From Flavobacteriales bacterium (lineage in GTDB: Bacteria; Bacteroidota; Bacteroidia; Flavobacteriales; Flavobacteriaceae), in the NCBI GenBank assembly GCA_027033875.1, contig JALVKK010000210.1:1-27068 (forward strand): a DNA stretch of 27,068 nucleotides, given 5' to 3'. Position 1 is the stretch's first letter; every line of letters begins with the position of its first letter. The notes beneath the pieces were generated by a model. That model made no database searches. It worked only from the letters and a program-made list of their open reading frames with translations, and was not told where the DNA came from. This document shows, in pieces, positions 1 to 8,890 of the stretch. A program made the position numbers and the translations under genes.

Positions 1-53
1 CCAAAAAAAAACACATACACTATACAATATAAATCGCAAAAACTACTAAACAA

Positions 54-2534
54 ATGAACAAATTTATTATCACGGGTGTGCTTATGTTATTAAGCATCAC
101 TATAAAACTCGAAGCTCAAAATTTAAAAAATGTTAATCCGGATCCGAATGGGCCGCCTTGGTTGATCGGTGGTGTACGCGTTCCAAGTGAAAGCGAATTG
201 GCATCTATTCCATTAATAGAACTTTCGCATGACGATTTGCACCGGCGTCCCAATACTTTACCTACGTCATTGGATAACACCACGCAACCGTTTTTCAGAT
301 CTGTTATTGAGCAAGCCGACGGAAGTTGTGCGCAATCAAGCGGTATAGCATACAATTTTACGTACGAGATAAATCGTGAACGAAATACTTCCGCCTCAGA
401 TCCGCAGAATCAATTTCCTTCGCATTATACTTATAATTTTTTAAATAACGGAAGCGGTGATAATGGTTCTTGGTACACTGACGGTTGGGATATCATCAAA
501 GCAAACGGCTGTCCGAATTTAACGACTTACGGCAATGCCTTAGATGCTTTGGGTGATCAAGGCTGGTTAAGCGGTTACAACAAATACGAATCCGGAATGC
601 ACAACCGGATAAAAACGTATTTTGCTATTGATGTCAGTACTCCCGACGGACTATTAACATTAAAACACTGGTTATACGATCATCTGGAAAATGCCTCTAC
701 CGGTAGTCTGGTTAATTTTACTGCCGGCATCTCCAATATAGGCTATAATATAACGAATAACAATATTATCACCAGTTGGGGATTTATAGCCAATCATGCC
801 ATGACTTTTGTCGGCTGGGACGATAATATCAGCTACGATTATAATGGCGACGGACAAATCACCAATAATATAGATATCAACAACGACGGTGTAGTAGATA
901 TGCGTGACTGGGAAAAAGGCGCGATGATTATGGTTAATTCTTGGGGCGATATGTGGGCTGATAACGGAAAAGCTTATGTAATGTATAAAACACTGGCCGA
1001 GAGTATGTCTGATGGCGGTATTGTAGGCAATCGTGTATTTGGGATAAAAGTTAAAAACGATCAAAATCCGCAATTGATAATGCGGGTCAAAATGACACAC
1101 AATAATCGTGAAATGATTAAAATATCAGCCGGCGTTTCTACTGATGTCAATAGTAACACACCTGAATACACTATTGACTTTCCCTTGTTTAATCGACAAG
1201 GCGGTCCTTATCCGATGAAAGGAAACTATGACTATACACCTATTAAATTTTCTTTGGATATATCAGCTTTATTAGATTATATAGACTCCGGTACAAATGC
1301 AAAATTTTTTCTGATTGTCAACGAAAGAGACGCTTCAAATTCGGAAAGCGGCAATATTATCGATTATGCTATTGTAGATAATAACCAGCAAGTTTATACC
1401 TGCAATCAGCATAATGTCAGTATTAGCAATAATACGGATACCATATTGGGTATTATCGCAAACATTGACTTTGAAGCACCCGAAATCACGACTAACTCTT
1501 TACCAACCTGCCCTGCCGGAGGAGCCTATTCATATACTATGACGGCTCAAAACGGTAATCCGGATTACGAATGGAGCTTAATCAAAAACTATAATGAACA
1601 AAATATTTCCAATACTTTTCCGGCAATAACCGGCAATCAAATCAGTGTAAATGATAATGACGACGGATTTGGCAGCCGGCAGCTTGATTTTGATTTTCCT
1701 TTCTATGGAGAACTCTACAACCAACTTTATGTTCTAACGGACGGTTCAATTGTTTTTGAACCGGGTTTTGACTATTTGAGAACGGAAGGAGCTATCAAAA
1801 CACATAAAATGATAGGGATTTTTGCTTCCGACCTCAAAATATTCTCAGGTACCGGACAAGGTATTTTTTATGAAGGAGACGCCTCTCATGCCACATTTCG
1901 TTGGAAGACGGCACTTTTCGGTAACAATACCGCCAATATAGATGTAGCCGTTACCTTATACCCCAATGGAAATATTGAATTTCATTACGGCGATAATATT
2001 ACGCAGGGATTACAATGGGCATCTGGAATTTCGGATGGAGAACAGAATTATTTGATTTTAAGTCAATCAGGTGTCAATAATCCGAGTAATACCGCCTATT
2101 CCTTACAACCGGAAGCATTCCCGGTCGGAATGTTTATCTCAAAAGACGGCATTTTTCAGGGAACAGCTCCCGGTATCATCGATACTTGGCCGCTAACTTT
2201 TAGGGTAACCGACAATAATAATATTTCTAAAACCAAAACTTTAACCTTTGAAACAACTACTTCTTCGATTGTAGAAAATCATTCATTTGATATTCGTTGT
2301 TACCCCAATCCTGCAACAAATTATGTAGTTTTTGATTACAATTTGAATAAAAACAGCAATATTTCTATTGATATTTATGATTTGCAAGGTAAAAAAATCA
2401 CGGAAATAATCAATAAAAATCAATCAAAAGGAAAACATCAAATTATCTGGCATCCGCATTTACCCAAAGGTATTTATTTGTACAAAGTACATATAGATTC
2501 ATTGGTGTTGAGCAAACAACTAATCATTAAATAG
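54..2534 (+). CDS. Secreted papain-like (C1A) cysteine peptidase with T9SS sorting domain
   Basis: An 826-residue exported protein. Residues 1-21 form a signal peptide ending in EAQ. A papain-type catalytic core follows: the nucleophile is probably Cys92 (ADGSCAQSSG, with Gln87 as oxyanion-hole candidate), the general base His248 (ANHAMTFVGWDD), and Asn295 lies in MVNSWGDMW, the usual NSWG signature. Between His and Asn sits an insertion with two EF-hand/dockerin-like loops (DYNGDG near 262 and DINNDG near 274), suggesting calcium binding. A middle region (about 480-740) resembles beta-sandwich or propeller-like exported domains but was not recognised. The last ~80 residues are a T9SS type A sorting domain (CYPNPATNYV ... 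GIYLYK ... KQLIIK), so the protein is expected to cross the outer membrane and be anchored or released there. It stands alone, followed by a strong terminator. The substrate is unknown. The peptidase call is good; activity is inferred from motifs. Confidence 0.85.
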   Translation: MNKFIITGVLMLLSITIKLEAQNLKNVNPDPNGPPWLIGGVRVPSESELASIPLIELSHDDLHRRPNTLPTSLDNTTQPFFRSVIEQADGSCAQSSGIAYNFTYEINRERNTSASDPQNQFPSHYTYNFLNNGSGDNGSWYTDGWDIIKANGCPNLTTYGNALDALGDQGWLSGYNKYESGMHNRIKTYFAIDVSTPDGLLTLKHWLYDHLENASTGSLVNFTAGISNIGYNITNNNIITSWGFIANHAMTFVGWDDNISYDYNGDGQITNNIDINNDGVVDMRDWEKGAMIMVNSWGDMWADNGKAYVMYKTLAESMSDGGIVGNRVFGIKVKNDQNPQLIMRVKMTHNNREMIKISAGVSTDVNSNTPEYTIDFPLFNRQGGPYPMKGNYDYTPIKFSLDISALLDYIDSGTNAKFFLIVNERDASNSESGNIIDYAIVDNNQQVYTCNQHNVSISNNTDTILGIIANIDFEAPEITTNSLPTCPAGGAYSYTMTAQNGNPDYEWSLIKNYNEQNISNTFPAITGNQISVNDNDDGFGSRQLDFDFPFYGELYNQLYVLTDGSIVFEPGFDYLRTEGAIKTHKMIGIFASDLKIFSGTGQGIFYEGDASHATFRWKTALFGNNTANIDVAVTLYPNGNIEFHYGDNITQGLQWASGISDGEQNYLILSQSGVNNPSNTAYSLQPEAFPVGMFISKDGIFQGTAPGIIDTWPLTFRVTDNNNISKTKTLTFETTTSSIVENHSFDIRCYPNPATNYVVFDYNLNKNSNISIDIYDLQGKKITEIINKNQSKGKHQIIWHPHLPKGIYLYKVHIDSLVLSKQLIIK

Positions 2535-2563
2535 TTTATAATCAATATTTTATTAATATTATT

Positions 2564-2594
2564 AACTACCGGATTTATTCGGTAGTTTTTTTTT
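2564..2594 (+). terminator. Rho-independent terminator of the cysteine peptidase gene
   Basis: A perfect 8-bp stem, AACTACCG (2564-2571) and CGGTAGTT (2580-2587), closes an 8-nt loop and runs into nine T's, 30 bases after the stop codon. It separates the peptidase gene from gdhA. Confidence 0.9.
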
Positions 2595-2755
2595 ACAAAA
2601 TCTCAATTTAAGTTTGTGTTACATATAAAATTTTTTTGTATTGAAAGAAAAAACAAAATTCTTTAATATTTTATATCTTTTATTTGTTTTTGATTGTAAT
2701 ATTTTCTTTATATTTAAGCAATTTTAACCGAACTTAATTCAAAAAAGTAAATATT

Positions 2756-4108
2756 ATGAGCAAATATCAAAAACAAATTGATGAATTTATGGCTTACGCC
2801 AAACATCGTAATCCTAATGAACCCGAATTCTTACAAGCCGTAAGTGAGGTAGCCGAAGCTATTATTCCGTTTATGATGGAAAATCCTAAATACAGCAACA
2901 AGATGCTGTTGGAACGCATGATTGAACCCGAAAGAGTTATTATGTTTCGGGTACCGTGGGTAGATGATAAAGGCAAAACACGAGTTAATCGCGGATACCG
3001 GGTAGAATTTAACTCTGCCATCGGACCTTACAAAGGCGGTTTGCGTTTTCACGAAACCGTTAATTTGAGTATTCTTAAATTTTTAGGTTTTGAACAAACC
3101 TTTAAAAACTCTTTAACAACCTTGCCGATGGGTGGCGGAAAAGGCGGTTCTGATTTCGACACACGCGGAAAATCGGATACGGAGGTTATGCGATTTGCGC
3201 AAGCATTTATGAGCGAATTGTTCCGTCATATCGGTGCCAATACCGATGTGCCAGCCGGTGATATAGGTGTAGGCGGACGCGAAATAGGATTTTTGTTTGG
3301 ACAATACAAAAAGTTGAAAAATGAGTTTACAGGCGTATTAACCGGAAAAGGTTTGGCTTTTGGCGGTTCGTTGATTCGTCCCGAAGCAACCGGATACGGA
3401 ACCGTTTATTTTGCCGAACATATGCTTAAAACAAAAGGCGACTCTTTCAAAGGTAAAGTCGTTTCTATCTCCGGTAGCGGTAACGTTGCTCAATACGCAA
3501 CCGAAAAAGCAACTCAACTCGGTGCCAAAGTCGTTACACTTTCCGATTCGAGCGGGTATATCTATGATCCCGACGGCATCGATGCCGATAAATTAGCTTT
3601 TGTCATGCATCTGAAAAATGTCAAACGTGGCAGAATATATGAATACGTTGATAAATATCCCAATGCTAAATACTATAAAGGTGAAAGACCTTGGGGTGTT
3701 AAAGTCGATATCGCTTTACCCTGCGCAACTCAAAATGAAATCAACGAAAAAGAAGCCAAAACTTTGGTTGATAACGGCGTTATCTGTGTAGCTGAAGGTG
3801 CCAATATGCCTTCTACTCCGGAAGCCATCAAAGTTTATAAAAAAGCTAAAATTTTATACTCACCGGGTAAAGCCTCCAATGCCGGCGGTGTCGCCGTATC
3901 AGGTTTGGAAATGAGTCAAAACTCCATCCGAATGAACTGGACTCGTGAAGAAGTTGATAACAAACTAAAACAAATTATGAGCGATATTCACGAAGCCTGT
4001 GTCAAATACGGTAAAACTGCTGACGGCTGGATTGACTATGAAAAAGGTGCTAATATAGCCGGATTTGTCAAAGTAGCCGACGCCATGCTGGCACAAGGAA
4101 TTGTATAG
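2756..4108 (+). CDS. gdhA: NADP-type glutamate dehydrogenase
   Basis: A 450-residue hexameric-type glutamate dehydrogenase that interconverts 2-oxoglutarate plus ammonia and glutamate in the cytoplasm. The N-terminal substrate domain carries the signatures KGGLRFH and LPMGGGKGG (catalytic/substrate lysines), followed by DVPAGDIGVGGREIG. The dinucleotide fold begins near residue 235 with SGSGNVAQYA, and ANMPSTPEA and SNAGGVAVSGLEM are typical of the C-terminal part. Length and motif order match the family of about 445-450 residues used mainly for ammonium assimilation. The coenzyme preference is inferred from family resemblance, not from a single residue. It is monocistronic, bounded by a terminator upstream and one downstream. 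An imperfect -7 box, TATATTTA at 2709-2716, lies 39 bases before the start and is the only promoter-like sequence noticed. Confidence 0.95.
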   Translation: MSKYQKQIDEFMAYAKHRNPNEPEFLQAVSEVAEAIIPFMMENPKYSNKMLLERMIEPERVIMFRVPWVDDKGKTRVNRGYRVEFNSAIGPYKGGLRFHETVNLSILKFLGFEQTFKNSLTTLPMGGGKGGSDFDTRGKSDTEVMRFAQAFMSELFRHIGANTDVPAGDIGVGGREIGFLFGQYKKLKNEFTGVLTGKGLAFGGSLIRPEATGYGTVYFAEHMLKTKGDSFKGKVVSISGSGNVAQYATEKATQLGAKVVTLSDSSGYIYDPDGIDADKLAFVMHLKNVKRGRIYEYVDKYPNAKYYKGERPWGVKVDIALPCATQNEINEKEAKTLVDNGVICVAEGANMPSTPEAIKVYKKAKILYSPGKASNAGGVAVSGLEMSQNSIRMNWTREEVDNKLKQIMSDIHEACVKYGKTADGWIDYEKGANIAGFVKVADAMLAQGIV

Positions 4109-4133
4109 TTTTTCTATTTTTTTTCAATAAAAG

Positions 4134-4168
4134 GAGGCTGTCTCAAAAAGGCAGCCTCTTATTTTGTT
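4134..4168. terminator. Bidirectional terminator between gdhA and the NlpC/P60 gene
   Basis: GAGGCTG (4134-4140) pairs with CAGCCTC (4152-4158) around an 11-nt loop, with a T-rich stretch after it on the plus strand and A-rich sequence before it. It lies between two convergent genes (stops at 4108 and 4181), so it can serve both. Confidence 0.85.
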
Positions 4169-4180
4169 GTACAATCCAAT

Positions 4181-5377
4181 TCATTTTACAAATTTTAACA
4201 TCGGACATTGCGGCGTATAATAAGAAACAAAATCGCGTTCAACGTACCCGATTATTCGTCGGGCTTGCAAAAAAGTTTTATACCTGTCGGAATTAAAATC
4301 AGCATCATTTTTATTCAGACTTTCTATTTTTACTTCTCCGGTAGCGTGAATCATGCGCCCGTTACTCAAATGCAGAGCGACATGCGTTATTTTTTCAACA
4401 GCGTTTTTATTAACACCAAAAAATAACAAATCACCGGCTTGTAAATCTGAAAAATCATCAGTTATCAGAATTTTTTTACCTATTTTGACTTGTTGCGATG
4501 CGTCTCGAGGTAAATTGTAACCGAACTGTGCATATACATTTTTGACAAATCCGCTGCAATCCAAAGCTTTGGTCGAGGTGCCACCCCATAGATAAGGAAT
4601 TCCCGAATAATGAACCGCAGCATCCGTTATATCTTCATTGGTTGCATGCAAATACTTTTCTTTGTAATCTCTCAAGGTTAAATACGAATCGTTCTTAATG
4701 TATCCGGTACGTCCGTCCGGATAAGCGACTTGTGCATAATTATCTTGAATTTGTACGAACCCGAAAACATCGTTCAAGACAAAATCTGAAAGCGTGCAAG
4801 CATTTTGATTGGACGAATCATAAACTTTTCCGCAATGCTTTGTAATTATTATTTTCGGTAATTTTAACCAATTTGCAAGCCGGACGGAATCCATCAATAT
4901 TACACCCGCAGCAGCAATCCACGCATAATAATTTTCAGGTGTTTTGACGTGATAAAATCCGTTTTTCTCTTCAAATATCAACAATGGCATTCCCATTAAG
5001 GATTGCGTTACCAACTCGGAAGTATGTCGCGGTTTAGCACGCAAATTTACTACTGATAAACGGGTTATTCCCAAATATTTTTTGAATTTTTGTTCGGGTA
5101 ATACATTCAAACTATCGACCACATCATAACCTTTGGTTTTTAAAAATTTAAACAATTTTTCTTTTATTACAGGCAAGTCGGTAACACCTTTCAAAACAAA
5201 TTTTTCTTGTTCGTATATCACATTTGTATCAAAAATCAAATCTCTTGCATCAGGTGATACTTGTTTGCGAAAATTATCAACCAATGCTTTTACTTTTGAA
5301 ATATTTTTCCGATTGTCAAAATTATTACAGGAAAAAAATACGGTAATAACGATAAATATGACTATTATTCTCAACAT
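4181..5377 (-). CDS. SH3-domain NlpC/P60 family lipoprotein peptidase
   Basis: A 398-residue predicted lipoprotein cysteine peptidase, probably cleaving peptidoglycan peptides as characterised relatives with SH3b-SH3b-NlpC/P60 layout do (gamma-D-glutamyl-diamino acid endopeptidases). The Met at 5377 is preferred over an ATG at 5434, because it gives a clean signal sequence (MLRIIVIFIVITVFFSC) with lipobox FFSC and lipidated Cys17; the longer start would place extra hydrophobic residues before it. Two bacterial SH3-like regions lie at about 103-163 and 180-238. The NlpC/P60 core follows with nucleophile Cys274 (ALDCSGFV), His332 (ITHVALH) and a third polar His344 (MIHATG). YLWGG before the Cys is also typical. 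It is divergent from the TatD-family gene, with 89 bases between the two starts, and convergent with gdhA. An approximate -7 box (TATCTTTA, 5408-5401) precedes it. Precise bond specificity is not readable from sequence. Confidence 0.88.
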   Translation of the reverse strand: MLRIIVIFIVITVFFSCNNFDNRKNISKVKALVDNFRKQVSPDARDLIFDTNVIYEQEKFVLKGVTDLPVIKEKLFKFLKTKGYDVVDSLNVLPEQKFKKYLGITRLSVVNLRAKPRHTSELVTQSLMGMPLLIFEEKNGFYHVKTPENYYAWIAAAGVILMDSVRLANWLKLPKIIITKHCGKVYDSSNQNACTLSDFVLNDVFGFVQIQDNYAQVAYPDGRTGYIKNDSYLTLRDYKEKYLHATNEDITDAAVHYSGIPYLWGGTSTKALDCSGFVKNVYAQFGYNLPRDASQQVKIGKKILITDDFSDLQAGDLLFFGVNKNAVEKITHVALHLSNGRMIHATGEVKIESLNKNDADFNSDRYKTFLQARRIIGYVERDFVSYYTPQCPMLKFVK

Positions 5378-5444
5378 ATAAATTTGATTTTTGAAACAAG
5401 TAAAGATACAAAAAAAGACACACAATAAACTCATTAAAATTGTC

Positions 5445-5452
5445 TATTTTTG
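5445..5452 (+). promoter_or_regulatory. Bacteroidota-type -7 box before the TatD-family gene
   Basis: TATTTTTG matches the TAnnTTTG consensus 15 bases before the chosen ATG at 5467. No good -33 TTG is placed correctly upstream. If used, transcription would begin just before the ATG, excluding the in-frame ATG at 5440. Confidence 0.4.
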
Positions 5453-5466
5453 TCAACAAAAATACT

Positions 5467-6231
5467 ATGATAGTCGATACACATACCCATATTTTTGTTT
5501 CGGAATTTGATACGGATCGTGAAGCGGTAATACAAAGAGCAAAAAATATTGGTATTGAAAAATTTGTTTTGCCGAATATTGATGTTGGTAGTATTCCGGC
5601 ATTGAAACAATGTATTAATGATTATCCGGACGATATGCTTGCGTTGATGGGATTACATCCTACCTCTGTAAAAGAAGATTATCCGGAACAGTTGACAATC
5701 ATCAAACAAGAACTCGACAGTGGTAACTATTACGGAATCGGTGAAATCGGCATAGATTTGTATTGGGACAAAACTTATCTAAAACAACAACAAGAAGTTT
5801 TTCAAACCCAATTGCAATGGGCAAAAAAATTAAAATTACCGGTCAGTATTCACATTCGCGATGCCTTTGACGAAGTATTTGAAATCATCGAACAAGAAAA
5901 ATCACCTGATTTACTAGGGGTTTTTCATTGTTTTACAGGCACGCTTGAACAAGCCGTCCGGGCAATTGACTTAAATTTTTATTTAGGTATCGGCGGTGTT
6001 GTTACTTTCAAAAACGGCAAAATAGACCGGTTTTTGAATCAAATTCCACTACATCAGATAGTTGTTGAAACTGATGCGCCTTGGCTGGCACCCGTCCCAT
6101 ACAGAGGAAAACGAAATGAACCCGCGTATATCAATCAAATTATCGAAAAACTAACAAAAATTTATCAAATGAAACGTGATGAACTTGAATGTATTTTATA
6201 TCATAACAGTTCGGATATTTTTGCATTTTAA
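5467..6231 (+). CDS. TatD family metal-dependent hydrolase (DNase-like)
   Basis: A 254-residue TIM-barrel metallohydrolase of the TatD/YcfH family, whose studied members are metal-dependent DNases or exonucleases; the cellular substrate here is not known. Metal-binding motifs are all visible: DTHTH near the N-terminus (residues 4-8), GEIGID, the histidines in SIHIRD and FHCFTG, and ETDAPWLAP near the C-terminus. The start at 5467 is chosen because the family begins two or three residues before the D-x-H-x-H motif; an in-frame ATG at 5440 would overlap the -7 box. The usual ANAKKLF ending is replaced by HNSSDIFAF, a small divergence. It is a stand-alone gene, divergent from the NlpC/P60 gene, with a 271-base AT-rich gap after it. 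Confidence 0.9.
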   Translation: MIVDTHTHIFVSEFDTDREAVIQRAKNIGIEKFVLPNIDVGSIPALKQCINDYPDDMLALMGLHPTSVKEDYPEQLTIIKQELDSGNYYGIGEIGIDLYWDKTYLKQQQEVFQTQLQWAKKLKLPVSIHIRDAFDEVFEIIEQEKSPDLLGVFHCFTGTLEQAVRAIDLNFYLGIGGVVTFKNGKIDRFLNQIPLHQIVVETDAPWLAPVPYRGKRNEPAYINQIIEKLTKIYQMKRDELECILYHNSSDIFAF

Positions 6232-6409
6232 GATAACAGTACAAATGCGAATTTTCAAAGTTTTGTATAATAATAATGTAATATTTTATATGTTCTAACA
6301 AAACCAAAATATTTTTCGCATATTATTACTTATACCAAAAATAACAAGTAATATTTTTCACAACAAAAGCTGTAATACAAGATTTATTTTATAAAAAAAT
6401 GCAAAAAAT

Positions 6410-6433
6410 GTTATAATATATAAAAATTATAAC
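6410..6433. repeat. Inverted repeat overlapping the promoter of the PorE-like gene
   Basis: GTTATAA (6410-6416) and TTATAAC (6427-6433) are exact inverted copies separated by 10 bases. The right arm sits where the -33 element of the 6455 promoter should be, as an operator would. The sequence is extremely AT-rich, so chance is possible. Confidence 0.35.
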
Positions 6434-6454
6434 TATTTATATATATTTTATATA

Positions 6455-6462
6455 TATATTTG
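6455..6462 (+). promoter_or_regulatory. Bacteroidota-type -7 box of the PorE-like gene
   Basis: TATATTTG is a perfect TAnnTTTG match 40 bases before the ATG at 6503. No TTG stands at the -33 position. The surrounding 6232-6502 gap is almost pure A/T and otherwise holds only short repeats: the AATATTTTTC pair at 6308 and 6350, and TATTACTT/AAGTAATA at 6324-6353. Confidence 0.5.
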
Positions 6463-6502
6463 CACTATCAATCAAATTCAATACAAAATAAATCAGTCAT
6501 AT

Positions 6503-8695
6503 ATGAAAATAAAACATTTATTAAGCCTATTCTTTGTATTTGTATTTTTTACGGGGTTAGGACAATCAAATAAAACTCAAGTAGCCGACAAGTTATTTGA
6601 CTTATTCAAATTTCAAGAAGCTATTAAAGCCTACAAAAAGATTTTAAGACGAGATCGTCGTGATGCTATTTATATTTATAAGAAACTCGGTGATGCTTAC
6701 TCAATAATCAGTCAACCGGAAGAGGCAGAAAAATGGTATTCCGAAGCTGTTTATGATACTGATGATGAACCGATTTATTATTATCGATATGCTATGGCTT
6801 TACGTCAGAATAAAAAATACGATAAATCTATTGAATGGATGACTACTTACAAACAAAAATCCGGCATGAGCGATAGTCGTCTGGAAGAGTTTTTTAAAGA
6901 ATTGGATATTGTAGAAAAAGTAAAGCGCGAAGGTAATAAAGCGCAAATATACGGTCTATCAATTAACAGTGAATATACCGAATATGGCGGTACTTATTAT
7001 GAGAACAATCAAATTGTATATACCTCAAATAATATTTCTGCCAATGGCAAACGCCGTTCCTCGTACGATAACTTGCCATTTACCGATTTGATGCTTGCGA
7101 ACCGTCATGAACAAAATGATTTTGTCTATAATCGAAGATTTTCAACGGCTATCAATACCAATTATCATGAAAGTAGCCCTACTTTTAATAGCGATTATAC
7201 CGTGATGTTTTTTACGCGCAATAATATGAATCCGCAAAAAAAACATAATTTAAGAGAGTATAATTTAAAAATATACAGAAGCCTCAAACAACAAGACGGC
7301 ACTTGGTCTCAACCCGAAGAAATTCATTTCGACAGTGATGAATATAATTGCGCACACCCTTGTTTGAGCAAAGACGGAAAATATCTGTTTTTTGTATCCG
7401 ATATGCCCGGAACTTTAGGTAAATCTGATATTTATAAAGCAAAAGTTAATAAAAATTGGAAATTGGGATATCCTGAAAATTTAGGCAAAAATATCAATAC
7501 GGAAGGAACGGAGACTTTTCCTTATGTAGATCAAAACGGCAATTTATTCTTTTCGTCTGACGGACACGCCGGTTTGGGCGGACTGGATATTTTCGTAGCT
7601 TTTTATACACCGCAAGGCAGATTTTTTATGCTAAAAAACATGGGGCTTCCATACAACAGTTCCAAAGATGATTTTGCATTTGTTATCAACGATGCTCATG
7701 ACGAAGGTTTTATCTCGTCAAACAGATTGGGTGGACAAGGTTTTGATGATATTTATATGTTTAGACCAACTGAAATGATCAGACCTTTTATATATCTTGT
7801 CGCTTATACCAAAGATAATAATGGTTATATCGTTCCAAATGCCCGAGTTGAATTATATAGTAACGAAAAACTTATTAAAACTAAATATTCTTTATTCAAC
7901 GGGCATTTTACTTTTCTTTTAGATCCTGAAAAAAATTATAAAATCGTGGCTCACCGCAAAGGATATGAAGATGGTATTCTTAAATTTAATACATTTAACA
8001 GCACTAAATCGCGTGTCGAAAAAGATGTCGTATTAATACAAAATAAAAAAATTAAAGCCTGTGTTGCCGATTATGATACAAAAAAATTGCTTGACAGTGT
8101 AGAAATAAAAATTTACGGACATAACCATGCCAATGAACAATATGTTACATATACCAAATCAAACGGTTGTATAGAATTTTTAGTTCCTCCAAATCAACAA
8201 CAAGAAGTTTATTATGAATTTGAATTTAGAAAAAAGAATTATTTACCAAAACGTTTAAATTATAAACATAAACTAGGCAAGGATACCGTAAATTGGATAA
8301 AACCGAATAAACAATATGTTTACTTACATAAATTGAAATTAAACCCAATATACTTTGATGTAAACAGATGGGACATCAGACCTGACGCTGCTAAAGAATT
8401 AGATAAAATTGCTGAGATGATGAAAAAATATCCTGAAATCAAACTTAGTATGGAATCACATACAGATAGTCGTCGAAGCAAAGCCTATAATCTAAGTCTC
8501 TCTCAAAAACGCGCTATGACAACTATGCAATATCTAATTAAAAGCGGCATCGACCCCAAACGTCTTAAAGCCAAAGGTTTCGGTGAAAGCCGATTGGTAA
8601 ATAAATGTTCAGACGGTGTCAAATGTACCAAAGCAGAACACCAAATGAACAGACGAACCGAATTTATGATCATTAGTGACGAAGAAAATAAATAA
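6503..8695 (+). CDS. PorE-like OmpA-family protein (TPR, beta-propeller, CRD, OmpA)
   Basis: A 730-residue periplasmic or outer-membrane-associated protein. In order: signal peptide (1-20, cleaved near GLG-QS), TPR repeats (about 24-130), a WD40/PD40-like beta-propeller (about 150-425, with repeats such as HPCLSKDGKYLFFVSD and ETFPYVDQNGNLFFSSDG), two carboxypeptidase-regulatory-like beta domains (about 433-500 and 514-590), and a C-terminal OmpA domain (about 613-725). The OmpA domain has the peptidoglycan diaminopimelate-binding Asp and Arg in SHTDSRRSKAYNLSLSQKRA. This is the layout described for PorE, the T9SS component that ties the secretion machinery to peptidoglycan. Bacteroidota also encode several paralogues with the same layout, so porE itself is not certain. 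No lipobox Cys is present, whereas P. gingivalis PorE is a lipoprotein. It is monocistronic with its own promoter box and terminator. Confidence 0.85.
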   Translation: MKIKHLLSLFFVFVFFTGLGQSNKTQVADKLFDLFKFQEAIKAYKKILRRDRRDAIYIYKKLGDAYSIISQPEEAEKWYSEAVYDTDDEPIYYYRYAMALRQNKKYDKSIEWMTTYKQKSGMSDSRLEEFFKELDIVEKVKREGNKAQIYGLSINSEYTEYGGTYYENNQIVYTSNNISANGKRRSSYDNLPFTDLMLANRHEQNDFVYNRRFSTAINTNYHESSPTFNSDYTVMFFTRNNMNPQKKHNLREYNLKIYRSLKQQDGTWSQPEEIHFDSDEYNCAHPCLSKDGKYLFFVSDMPGTLGKSDIYKAKVNKNWKLGYPENLGKNINTEGTETFPYVDQNGNLFFSSDGHAGLGGLDIFVAFYTPQGRFFMLKNMGLPYNSSKDDFAFVINDAHDEGFISSNRLGGQGFDDIYMFRPTEMIRPFIYLVAYTKDNNGYIVPNARVELYSNEKLIKTKYSLFNGHFTFLLDPEKNYKIVAHRKGYEDGILKFNTFNSTKSRVEKDVVLIQNKKIKACVADYDTKKLLDSVEIKIYGHNHANEQYVTYTKSNGCIEFLVPPNQQQEVYYEFEFRKKNYLPKRLNYKHKLGKDTVNWIKPNKQYVYLHKLKLNPIYFDVNRWDIRPDAAKELDKIAEMMKKYPEIKLSMESHTDSRRSKAYNLSLSQKRAMTTMQYLIKSGIDPKRLKAKGFGESRLVNKCSDGVKCTKAEHQMNRRTEFMIISDEENK

Positions 8696-8710
8696 TAAAT
8701 TGAATATTTA

Positions 8711-8743
8711 AAAAAAACACGCCGTTTCCGGCGTGTTTTTTTC
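8711..8743. terminator. Bidirectional terminator shared by the PorE-like gene and tRNA-fMet
   Basis: ACACGCCG (8717-8724) pairs perfectly with CGGCGTGT (8729-8736) around a TTTC loop, flanked by a run of A's on the left and T's on the right. It can therefore terminate the plus-strand gene ending at 8695 and the minus-strand tRNA ending at 8746. Confidence 0.9.
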
Positions 8744-8745
8744 AG

Positions 8746-8818
<73 letters not shown>

Positions 8819-8829
8819 ATATTGTGGTG

Positions 8830-8861
8830 CAAAGATACAACAAAAAAATTGTTCTTGTCAA
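8830..8861 (-). promoter_or_regulatory. Bacteroidota -33/-7 promoter of tRNA-fMet
   Basis: On the minus strand TTG (8861-8859) and TATCTTTG (8837-8830, perfect TAnnTTTG) are 21 bases apart, and the -7 box ends 11 bases before the tRNA. This is the best full promoter in the window. Just upstream of it, 8863-8885 is an 11-bp A/T palindrome (TTATTGAAAAA/TTTTTCAATAA) without a T-tail. Confidence 0.8.
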
Positions 8862-8890
8862 GTTATTGAAAAATTTTTTCAATAAAAAAA

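Noticed and set aside
672..1100. Open frame of 142 codons antisense to the cysteine peptidase
   Set aside because: It overlaps the catalytic core of a gene with clear motifs, and its product looks like reverse-strand translation with no domain.
5378..5434. Longer N-terminus for the NlpC/P60 lipoprotein, starting at 5434
   Set aside because: It would put a second hydrophobic stretch ahead of a perfect lipoprotein signal and nearly touch the start of the divergent TatD-family gene. The Met at 5377 gives a standard lipobox.
8863..8885. Terminator after the MacB/FtsX permease
   Set aside because: The A/T palindrome is perfect but has no G/C pairs beyond one and no T-tail in the minus direction. 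It may only be part of the AT-rich region upstream of the tRNA promoter.
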